Assembly (NCBI RefSeq): GCF_008728515.1
Contig: NC_044978.1
Coordinates: 146,564,262 to 146,628,261, forward strand
DNA from: Papio anubis
Taxonomy: Eukaryota; Chordata; Mammalia; Primates; Cercopithecidae
Direction of reading: 5' to 3'
Length of the DNA: 64,000 nt
Shown: one piece after another, positions 60,601-64,000 of the stretch
Layout: every line of letters begins with the position of its first letter
Position numbering within the stretch: position 1 is the first letter of the stretch
Notes under the pieces: generated by a model
Databases searched by the model: none
The model's input: only the letters and a program-made list of their open reading frames with translations
What the model was told of the DNA's origin: nothing
Made by a program: the position numbers and the translations under genes

Positions 60601-63198
60601 TCCTCTTCTTCTTTTAATACACAGATACATTTTTTTACTACTATTTTTCTTACATCTTATGATGATCCTCATTCTGAGTTTTTATGGTCTCCTTTCCTGT
60701 CTCTTCTTTCACAGCCTTTCTTTCCTACCCTATTAAACCTTCCCAACCTCTAAAAGTCCCAAAGAGTCTTCTGCTAACTAGCTAAATCGTTTGCCTTTTA
60801 GGCTTGCAAGGTAAGGGCGTTCACTTACGGTGATCACTAAGGTCCTTTTTTTTTTTGAGACGGTCTCACTTTGTTGCCCTGGCTTGAGTGCAGTAGTGTA
60901 ATCTCAGCTCACCGCACCCTCCTCTTCCCAGGCTCAAGTGATCCTCCCACCTCAGTCTCCCAAGGAGCTGGCACTACAGGTGTGCACCACTACTCTTGGC
61001 TAATTTTTGTATTTTTTGTAGAGACGGGGTTTCACCATGTTGCCCAAGCTGGTCTCGAACTTCTGGGCTCAAGGGATCTGTACCTGTTTCTACCTCCACC
61101 TCCCAAAGTGTTGGGATTACAGGCGTTAGCCTGTTCTCTCTTTTGGGAACTCTTTAATTTGATGTTGAAATTCTTGGACTGATAGTTTGATTTTCTTATC
61201 TTTGTTGTTTTACTTCATCTCCATTTTTAATTTCCAAAAGCACCTCTCATTATCTAATTTTTCCTTTTTTTTTTCTTTTCTTTTTATTTTTTAAATCATT
61301 TTCCTCAGGTTGAATTATTAATTTTTCTAACTTCCTTTCTCCCTGCCTCTTTTCCTTTTTTTTTTTTTTTTTTTTTTTTTTTTGAGACGGAGTCTCGCTC
61401 TGCCGCCCAGACTGGAGTGCAGTGGCCAGATCTCGGCTCACTGCAAGCTCCGCCTCCCGGGTTTACGCCATTCTCCTGCCTCAGCCTCCCGAGTAGCGGG
61501 GACTACAGGCGCCCGCCACCTCGCCCGGCTAGTTTTTTGTATTTTTTAGTAGAGACGGGGTTTCACCGTGTCAGCCAGGATGGTCTCGATCTCCTGACCT
61601 CGTGATCCGCCCGTCTCGGCCTCCCAAAGTGCTGGGATTACAGGCTTGAGCCACCGCGCCCGGCCTTTTCCTTTTTTTCTTTCCTCCTTTCCTTCCTTTT
61701 CTTCTTCCTTGCTTTCTTCCCTCCTTTTCTCCCTGCCTCTCTCCCTACTTTCCTTCCTTTCTTCCTCAGAGGAATTGAGTCTTATTTTATGGTGTAAAAT
61801 CTTACCTCCCTGAGAATATTTGAAAGTGTCTTCTACTGCCTGTATTATCTCTGTTTCTGCTGAGTCCTGTTTTCCTCTTCTGGCCTGTTTGTTTTAGTCC
61901 CTCTCGTTTACTGTTGAAAGCGTTCCTCAAAGGTCTGATGATCCTTGAATATTTGGTCAGTTTTTTGTTTTTTGTTTTTTTGTTGAGACAGAGTCTCACT
62001 GTGTCGCCCACGCTTGAGTGCAGTGGTGTAATATTGGCTCACTGCAACCTCTTCCTCTCAGGCTGAAGTGATTTTCCTGCCTCAGCCTCCCAAGTAGCTG
62101 GAATTACAGGTGTGTGCCACCATGCCCAGCTAATTTTAGTGTTTTTGGGAGAGACTGGGTTTCACCATGTTGACCAGGCTGGTCGTGAACTCCTGACCTC
62201 AGGTGATCCGCCCGCCTCAGCCTCCCAAAGTGCTAGGATTACAGGTGTGAGCCACCATGCCCACCCTTGGTCAGATTTTTAACTGAATCCCTGCACAGCT
62301 GATTGGAAGCTCTGTGTGAGTGGGCAGGTTTTGTCAGCTTGTGAGCGTATTTTTAGAGTGACTGGGTAGTCAGCCAACTCAACTCCTAGATTCACTACAA
62401 TTTTAGATTTACTAGGATTTTAGATTCACTGGGTAGTCAGTTCCCCAAGTCCTGAGCTCAAGCGATCCACCTGCCTTGGCCTTCCACAGTGCTGGGATTA
62501 CAGGCATGAGCCACCGTGCCTGGCCCAGATTTCTTGATAGTGAACTTTGTTCTTATCCGAAGTTAACATCTAAAGGGATGTAACTGGCAATTAAAACATT
62601 CCAGATAATAGGGGTTTTGTTTGCAAGGAAAATTATAATCACCTCTAAAACTTGGTGAATTTTCTTTCAATAGAATCAAATGAAATCTCCCGTAAGATTA
62701 TTACTGGTTTTCAAGGGAAATAAAAAATCACTAGCCTGTAGTTCTAGCTACTCGGGATGCTAAGGCACGGGGATTATTTAGCCCAGGAATTTGAGACAAA
62801 CCTAGGCAACGTAACGAAACCCCATTTATTTAAAAAGAAAAAAGATCATTAGCAATATTTGCATTGGAAAATTTCTAAATAGGAACAGATTCAAAATTGT
62901 TTGTAAAGCCTTTTATGAAGAGAAATAATGTGCCAGTTTATAAAGGCACACATAAGATTGTACAACCTAATGAACCCAAGGCAATCTTTGGAAATTAGTA
63001 TGGAGTTTTGTTATCTTTCTCATCTAATACATTTTATGCTTTTTAGTGGCGAGTAAGAAAAGAAGCTATGATGGGTCTGGCTCAGCTTTATAAGAAATAC
63101 TGTCTTCATGGTGAAGCAGGAAAGGAAGCTGCAGAGAAAGTCAGCTGGATAAAGGACAAACTTTTGCATATTTATTATCAGAACAGCATTGATGACAA
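39428..63198 (+). CDS. PDS5A: PDS5A, ten internal coding exons (partial gene)
   Basis: PDS5A is a nuclear HEAT-repeat protein that binds the cohesin ring. With WAPL it promotes cohesin release, and with sororin and acetyltransferases it supports cohesion. Ten exons join without frameshift or stop: 39428-39631, 40705-40791, 41325-41422, 44520-44646, 46822-46902, 50064-50204, 53758-53873, 56827-56921, 58566-58711 and 63047-63198 (1247 bp, 415 whole codons plus 2 bases). They match human residues about 47-461 almost exactly. All introns are GT-AG and split codons agree across junctions (phases 0,0,2,0,0,0,2,1,0, then 2 leaving the last exon). The frame enters at a codon boundary, so at least one coding exon lies upstream. 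About two thirds of the protein lies downstream. Introns rule out a processed copy, and diagnostic residues separate it from PDS5B. Confidence 0.97.
39632..40358. other. PDS5A intron, unique part
   Basis: No repeat was recognised before the truncated Alu. The remainder of the intron (40597-40704) is also unique. Confidence 0.7.
40359..40596 (-). repeat. Young Alu lacking its A-tail end
   Basis: Starts inside the right arm at 'cgatctcggctcactgcaag' and runs to the intact 5' end 'ggcttgagccaccgcgcccg'. There is no T run, and no target duplication is seen in the flanks. Near-consensus otherwise. Confidence 0.93.
40705..40791 (+). CDS. PDS5A: PDS5A exon, residues ~115-143
   Basis: Twenty-nine codons start [20 protein letters not shown] and end NRYFYLLE. 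The acceptor is tttaacag|GAC and the donor GAG|gtaaaa, phase 0 to 0, so skipping this exon would keep the frame. It is the second HEAT-type helical pair of the N-terminal arm. The young truncated Alu at 40359-40596 ends only about 110 bases before its acceptor. Confidence 0.97.
40792..41324. other. PDS5A intron, repeat-free
   Basis: 533 bp, A+T-rich. No repeat or RNA gene recognised. Confidence 0.75.
41325..41422 (+). CDS. PDS5A: PDS5A exon, residues ~144-176
   Basis: Thirty-two codons plus two bases begin [20 protein letters not shown]. The acceptor is atttaag|AAT, with TAAG rather than CAG at the boundary. The donor is ATCAA|gtaagt. The split codon AA+C (Asn) is completed by the exon at 44520. 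The intron before it is short (533 bp) and free of recognisable repeats. Confidence 0.97.
41423..41934. other. PDS5A intron, unique part
   Basis: Nothing recognised before the MIR at 41935. Confidence 0.65.
41935..42045 (-). repeat. MIR, antisense
   Basis: 'gtagggaaactaatccagag' and 'gtggcttgcccaaggaccag' are the reversed MIR core. The Alu at 42128 lies just downstream. Confidence 0.75.
42128..42437 (-). repeat. Alu
   Basis: T/G-rich tail, 'gagacagtgttttgctctgt' to 'gagctcctatgcccagcc'. Confidence 0.93.
42438..42914. other. PDS5A intron, no feature recognised
   Basis: Unique or very old sequence. Confidence 0.6.
42915..43225 (-). mobile_element. MLT1-like LTR fragment, antisense
   Basis: 'gcttttgctgcattacaaag', 'acttgatggtttaagacag', 'tttagctcatgattctg' and 'aggtcagcccaggcctcttc' appear in the order expected for a reversed MLT1-type LTR. 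It is the same family type as 36880-37280 in the opposite orientation. Confidence 0.55.
43226..43611. other. PDS5A intron, no feature recognised
   Basis: Unique sequence ending in a short (GT)n at 43604-43616. Confidence 0.6.
43612..43817 (-). repeat. Alu (J-like), 5' truncated
   Basis: 'gagacagggtcttggtctgt' to 'cgccacattgcccaggct'. Confidence 0.9.
43895..44223 (-). repeat. Alu with pyrimidine-rich tail
   Basis: (CTTTT)n at 43895-43943, then 'gatacggagtctcactctgt' to 'gagccactgtgcctggcc'. Confidence 0.93.
44224..44519. other. PDS5A intron end
   Basis: Unique sequence with a strong pyrimidine tract (44462-44517) before the exon acceptor. Confidence 0.7.
44520..44646 (+). CDS. PDS5A: PDS5A exon, residues ~176-218
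   Basis: One base completes the Asn codon, followed by 42 codons from [20 protein letters not shown] to LIPAHK. The acceptor follows a strong pyrimidine run ending tttttatag|C. The donor is AAG|gtctgt, the weakest donor of the ten. A second GT (gtaaag) begins four bases downstream at 44651. Confidence 0.96.
44647..45473. other. PDS5A intron, unique part
   Basis: Nothing recognised. Confidence 0.6.
45474..45765 (-). repeat. Alu (J-like)
   Basis: 'gggaaggggtctcactctgt' to 'gagcaaccacactgggc'. Confidence 0.9.
45872..46097. mobile_element. hAT-type short inverted-repeat element in PDS5A intron
   Basis: 226 bp start 'cagggggtcaagaagc' and end 'gtttgccgacccctg', imperfect terminal inverted repeats. 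Inside are 'gattttattggaacacagcc' and 'catgtggcccttcat', known from an abundant non-autonomous mammalian hAT family. The flanks gtgtagag (45864-45871) and gcctagag (46098-46105) agree at 6 of 8 bases, as expected for an old 8-bp duplication. I do not name the family. Confidence 0.8.
46106..46821. other. PDS5A intron, unique part
   Basis: Nothing recognised. The frame from 46642 is an extension of the exon frame into the intron. Confidence 0.6.
46822..46902 (+). CDS. PDS5A: PDS5A exon, residues ~219-245
   Basis: Twenty-seven codons, [20 protein letters not shown] through IEACIAN, phase 0 at both ends. The acceptor is tttttcag|AAC and the donor AAT|gtatgt. Residues SFDLAKV and RTVQTIEAC are PDS5A-type (PDS5B has AYDLAKA and RTAQAIEPY). 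Confidence 0.97.
46903..47576. other. PDS5A intron, mostly unique
   Basis: Contains a T run at 47284-47305 not followed by Alu. No named repeat. Confidence 0.55.
47577..47875 (-). repeat. AluY-like
   Basis: 'gagacggagtctttctctgt' to 'gagccactgcacccagc'. 'tactttatg' on both sides. Confidence 0.94.
47876..48391. other. PDS5A intron, no feature recognised
   Basis: Unique A+T-rich sequence. Confidence 0.55.
48392..48688 (-). repeat. Alu with target duplication
   Basis: 'ggagatggagtctcaccttg' to 'gagccactgtgcctggcc'. 'gggaatgatttctttt' before and 'aataatgagcatttt' after hint at a weak TSD. Confidence 0.92.
48689..49068. other. PDS5A intron, no feature recognised
   Basis: Unique sequence. Confidence 0.6.
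49069..49366 (-). repeat. Alu, old
   Basis: 'gaaacagggtcttgttctgt' to 'gtgtgccgctgtacct'. Confidence 0.9.
49363..49390. repeat. 28-bp palindrome at an Alu junction
   Basis: ACCTTTGATTTTT and AAAAATCAAAGGT are perfect inverted repeats separated by AA. The right arm belongs to the target duplication of the Alu starting at 49394 (aatcaaaggttgag against aatcaaagattgag at 49677). Confidence 0.85.
49394..49676 (+). repeat. Alu, first sense copy after 37.5 kb
   Basis: 'aggccaggcgcagtggctca' to 'catctcaaaaaaagaaaa'. TSD 'aatcaaaggttgag' / 'aatcaaagattgag'. Confidence 0.93.
49691..50063. other. PDS5A intron end
   Basis: Unique sequence before the exon at 50064. 'tttataaaaatg' is repeated in tandem at 49984-50006. 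Confidence 0.65.
50064..50204 (+). CDS. PDS5A: PDS5A exon, residues ~246-292
   Basis: Forty-seven codons, starting [20 protein letters not shown] and ending MPQLEFKLK. The acceptor is ctcttacag|TTT and the donor AAG|gtaaga, phase 0 to 0. The codons for Val-Ser at 50100-50105 spell gtaagt, a perfect donor hexamer inside the exon. Its use would remove exactly 35 codons in frame. Confidence 0.97.
50375..50673 (-). repeat. Alu
   Basis: 'ttggacggagttttgctgtt' to 'gtcaccatgcctggcc'. Confidence 0.93.
50761..51071 (-). repeat. AluY, young
   Basis: 'gagacggagtctcgctctgt' to 'ggcttgagccaccgctcccg'. TSD 'tatcttagaa'. Confidence 0.95.
51072..51309. other. PDS5A intron, no feature recognised
   Basis: Unique sequence. 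Confidence 0.6.
51310..51546 (-). repeat. Alu (J-like), 3' truncated
   Basis: 'cttgaagtcttgggctcaag' to 'gagccactgagtctggtc'. (TA)n in the middle. Confidence 0.87.
51403..51421. repeat. (TA)n inside an old Alu
   Basis: About nine TA units interrupt the Alu at 51310-51546 at its central A-rich region. Confidence 0.9.
51547..51840. other. PDS5A intron, no feature recognised
   Basis: Unique sequence. Confidence 0.6.
51841..52142 (+). repeat. Alu, old
   Basis: 'gggccaagtgccgtagctca' to 'cttgtctcacaaaaaaaa'. 'aaaatcagg' / 'taaatcagg' flank it. Confidence 0.9.
52156..52452 (+). repeat. Alu, old
   Basis: 'ggccaggtgtggtacctcat' to 'ctacctctttttttaaaa'. Confidence 0.9.
52453..53038. other. PDS5A intron, no feature recognised
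   Basis: Unique A+T-rich sequence. Confidence 0.6.
53040..53328 (+). repeat. Alu with target duplication
   Basis: 'ggccaggcgcggtggttcat' to an A tail. TSD 'aaaactttgtatatc' on both sides. Confidence 0.95.
53340..53757. other. PDS5A intron end
   Basis: Unique sequence before the exon at 53758. Confidence 0.65.
53758..53873 (+). CDS. PDS5A: PDS5A exon, residues ~293-331
   Basis: Thirty-eight codons plus two bases, starting [20 protein letters not shown] and ending WQCFLG plus the start of an Arg codon. The acceptor is ttcttag|AGC and the donor GGACG|gtaaga. The split Arg codon (CG+A) is completed at 56827. It encodes a typical HEAT-repeat helix pair. Confidence 0.97.
54103..54391 (+). repeat. 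Alu
   Basis: 'ggccaggcctgttggctcat' to 'ctccatctccaaaaaaaa'. Confidence 0.92.
54392..55760. other. PDS5A intron, repeat-poor
   Basis: 1.4 kb without a recognisable repeat, RNA or coding exon. The antisense frame at 54901-55188 (95 codons) has no recognisable domain. Confidence 0.5.
55761..55923 (-). repeat. Alu, right arm only, with target duplication
   Basis: 'gagacggagtctccctttgt' to 'cgccaccgcgcctgggct'. 'aacacacattttt' / 'aacacatttt' flank it, so it looks inserted as a 5'-truncated copy. Confidence 0.9.
56033..56454 (-). repeat. Three-unit Alu
   Basis: About 420 bp from 'gagacagggtctgttaccca' to 'gccaccgtgcctgga'. A middle unit (about 56180-56315) repeats the left-arm sequence with shared private changes ('caaggctg' and 'aactcgtg'). 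Confidence 0.88.
56455..56826. other. PDS5A intron end
   Basis: Unique sequence before the exon at 56827. Confidence 0.65.
56827..56921 (+). CDS. PDS5A: PDS5A exon, residues ~331-363
   Basis: One base plus 31 codons plus one base, starting [20 protein letters not shown] and ending DLAKDLT. The acceptor is ctatgtag|A and the donor ACAG|gtaagt. The motif [11 protein letters not shown] has the classic HEAT pattern with a conserved Arg. The final G joins AA of the next exon to make Glu. Confidence 0.97.
57115..57205 (-). repeat. Alu-like fragment, very diverged
   Basis: 'cctgggctcaagtgacctct', 'tggcatcccgagtattacag' and 'gtgctacaatgcccaactt' are Alu blocks with large gaps. Confidence 0.6.
57206..57736. 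other. PDS5A intron, no feature recognised
   Basis: Unique A+T-rich sequence. Confidence 0.6.
57738..58029 (+). repeat. Alu, slightly 5' truncated
   Basis: 'aggcgtggtggctcacgggt' to an A tail. 'gtaactata' before and after. Confidence 0.93.
58048..58362 (-). repeat. Alu (J-like)
   Basis: 'gatacagggcctcactctgt' to 'gggccactacacctggcc'. Confidence 0.9.
58566..58711 (+). CDS. PDS5A: PDS5A exon, residues ~363-411
   Basis: Two bases plus 48 codons, starting [20 protein letters not shown] and ending RERTLDKR. The acceptor is attacag|AA and the donor CGG|gtaaaa, leaving at phase 0. It is a HEAT-repeat segment with the DPEEAIR and H-D-V pattern shared by both PDS5 proteins. [15 protein letters not shown] identifies PDS5A. 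Confidence 0.97.
58712..59230. other. PDS5A intron, no feature recognised
   Basis: Unique sequence after the exon at 58566-58711. Confidence 0.65.
59233..59527 (+). repeat. AluY with target duplication
   Basis: 'gctgggcgcggtggctcacg' to an A tail, with 'gaggcaggagaat' repeated in tandem. TSD 'gaaaatatggattg' / 'gaaaacatggattg'. Confidence 0.95.
59542..60374. other. PDS5A intron, no feature recognised
   Basis: Unique A+T-rich sequence. Confidence 0.6.
60375..60495 (-). repeat. Alu fragment
   Basis: 'tgttacccaggctgaacttg' to 'caccaccacactcagctg'. It runs into the pyrimidine tract. Confidence 0.82.
60490..60616 (+). repeat. Polypyrimidine (CTT/CCT)n tract
   Basis: About 127 bases are almost pure C and T ('cctcttccttttcctcctcc' type), growing out of the end of an Alu fragment at 60375-60495. 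A mirror-like pyrimidine strand of this length can form triplex DNA. Confidence 0.9.
60846..61132 (-). repeat. Alu
   Basis: 'gagacggtctcactttgttg' to 'caggcgttagcctg'. Confidence 0.9.
61348..61664 (-). repeat. AluY, Old World monkey lineage
   Basis: A T run of about 27. 'gtggccagatctcggctcac', 'cgcccgccacctcgcccggc' and 'ggcttgagccaccgcgcccg' match the lineage of 26799-27094. 'cttttcctttttt' flanks it. Confidence 0.94.
61665..61766 (+). repeat. Polypyrimidine tract
   Basis: About 100 bases of (CCTT)n-like sequence follow the 5' end of the young Alu at 61348-61664 and lie 1.3 kb before the last exon. Confidence 0.85.
61968..62266 (-). repeat. Alu
   Basis: 'gagacagagtctcactgtgt' to 'gagccaccatgcccacc'. 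'ttggtcag.ttttt' on both sides. Confidence 0.93.
62444..62526 (-). repeat. Alu 5'-end fragment
   Basis: 'cctgagctcaagcgatccac' to 'gagccaccgtgcctggcc'. Confidence 0.88.
62737..62838 (+). repeat. Alu-like fragment
   Basis: 'gcctgtagttctagctactc' to 'cgaaaccccatttattta'. Only one arm is represented. Confidence 0.75.
62839..63046. other. PDS5A intron end
   Basis: Unique sequence before the exon at 63047. Confidence 0.65.
63047..63198 (+). CDS. PDS5A: PDS5A exon, residues ~412-462
   Basis: Fifty codons plus two bases, starting [20 protein letters not shown] and ending YYQNSIDD plus the first two bases of a Lys codon. The acceptor is ttttag|TGG and the donor ACAA|gtgagt. The third base of the last codon lies in an exon beyond the window. 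The intron before it is 4.3 kb and holds two pyrimidine tracts and several Alus. Confidence 0.97.
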
Positions 63199-63424
63199 GT
63201 GAGTTTAATATGTTGGTAGAATGAGTATAAAACTACTTTTTACTTTAAAAATATCTAATATTTTAGTAATTTCTTATTTTTATGTATTTACTTCATAAAT
63301 AAAATTAAGTTCATTCAACTTGATTAGTCATTTATTTCTAAGTTTGGAGATAACTTTTTACATATTTTTATATACTGTGTTTAAACAAGACTCTCTCCGT
63401 GATTATAAGGTAGCCTTTTAATAG

Positions 63425-63640
63425 TGAAATAGGCATGGACTTTGGAGTTAGAGACCAAATGTTCACTCTGCCCTTTATTAGATGTGTATTCTTACAGAGG
63501 TTCATTAACTTCTTGTGCACTTCAATTTTATATAAAAAGGAAAAATAATAATGCCTTTCCTATAGGATTATCATGTAGATTAAATAAAATAAAGAATGTA
63601 AAGCATCCTAGCCCAATGTGTGGCAAGAGAGTACTATTCA
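63425..63640 (+). repeat. MIR, sense
   Basis: 'gcatggactttggagttaga', 'ttcattaacttcttgtgcac', 'gattatcatgtagattaaat' and 'gcccaatgtgtggcaagaga' match MIR through its core and 3' part. The 67-codon frame at 63442 is not a gene. Confidence 0.8.
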
Positions 63641-64000
63641 ATTAACTACTAGTTACTTTCCTTTTTACACCACTACCAATAGAGGAATTACTAAGTTGTT
63701 TTCATTTTCTGAATATTACTTGTAATTCTGTATTGGATCATACAGATGATACTTGGTTTGTGCAGCATAGTGTCTTTTGTTTTGTTTAATTAAGCTAACT
63801 TCTTTGGCATCACTGGATATATATTTCATTTGTTAATTAAGAGACCTTGTATATTTTTAATCCAGTGATGTTAAATAATAAAAGCAAGAAGATACAAGCA
63901 ATATGCACTAGCAAGAAGGATATTCCAGTATTGGTAAGGAATTTAGATTATGGAGAGAAGAATGATCAGATATACACAGGAAAAACTACATTTTCTGGAA
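63641..64000. other. PDS5A intron, no feature recognised
   Basis: Unique A+T-rich sequence to the window end. Confidence 0.6.

Noticed and set aside
39428..63198. Assignment to PDS5B
   Set aside because: Residues in nearly every exon ([49 protein letters not shown]) are those of PDS5A.
1..64000. Repeated 300-bp units considered as a CRISPR-like or other array
   Set aside because: Units are Alu elements in both orientations with target duplications, not regularly spaced repeats with unique spacers.
1..64000. tRNA-like or polymerase III genes
   Set aside because: A and B box-like motifs seen are those in Alu left arms. No independent cloverleaf was recognised by eye.
1..64000. CpG island or PDS5A promoter
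   Set aside because: CpG-rich spots coincide with young Alus only. The gene's first exons lie outside the window.

Overview
This is primate nuclear DNA carrying part of the cohesin-regulator gene PDS5A on the + strand. Ten consecutive, intact coding exons lie between 39428 and 63198. Spliced together they give 1247 bp in one frame, matching human PDS5A residues about 47 to 461 of about 1337 (numbering from memory). The residues fit PDS5A rather than its paralogue PDS5B (for example [20 protein letters not shown] in the first exon here). The exon coding residues 1-46 was not found, so positions 1-39427 are inferred to be one long upstream intron. Introns downstream of each exon are shown directly by GT-AG boundaries and matching phases.

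The host is probably an Old World monkey. Several young Alu copies (26799-27094, 5996-6296, 61348-61664, 40359-40596) carry changes I know from the cercopithecid AluY lineage: CTCAAGCC near the 5' end, GGGCGAGGTGGCGGG in the middle and GATCCGGCC in the right arm. The species cannot be settled from this window.

1-37.6 kb is an Alu-saturated intron: about 80 Alu copies or fragments, often nested, sit in older repeats. These are antisense L1 remnants (7.0-12.0, 19.6-21.8, 23.2, 30.8-32.1 kb), a sense L1 ORF2 piece (33.5 kb), hAT elements MER20 (10258-10479) and MER30 (22047-22273, inside a MaLR LTR), a Tigger1-like transposon with a dead transposase remnant (16815-18632), several ERV-type LTR remnants, MIR and L2 pieces, and a processed ELOC (elongin C) pseudogene at 34990-36158 split by three Alus. 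There is also a local duplication of about 0.65 kb (1925-2577 and 3494-4168) and an unexplained 60-nt near-perfect hairpin (34899-34958).

37.6-64 kb holds the PDS5A exons. Repeats are sparser here, and the ten Alus between 37.5 and 49.4 kb are all antisense. Other features include a third hAT element (45872-46097), MIR copies, a three-unit Alu (56033-56454) and two long polypyrimidine tracts (60490-60616, 61665-61766).

The exons work as one unit: they encode the N-terminal HEAT-repeat part of PDS5A, which binds cohesin and its regulators WAPL and sororin. I found no second functional gene, RNA gene, CRISPR array or bacterial-type system. Nearly all open reading frames outside the exons are translations of Alu or other repeats. 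Repeat edges are accurate to roughly 10 bases, and family names below the Alu, L1 and MIR level come from recalled consensus sequences.
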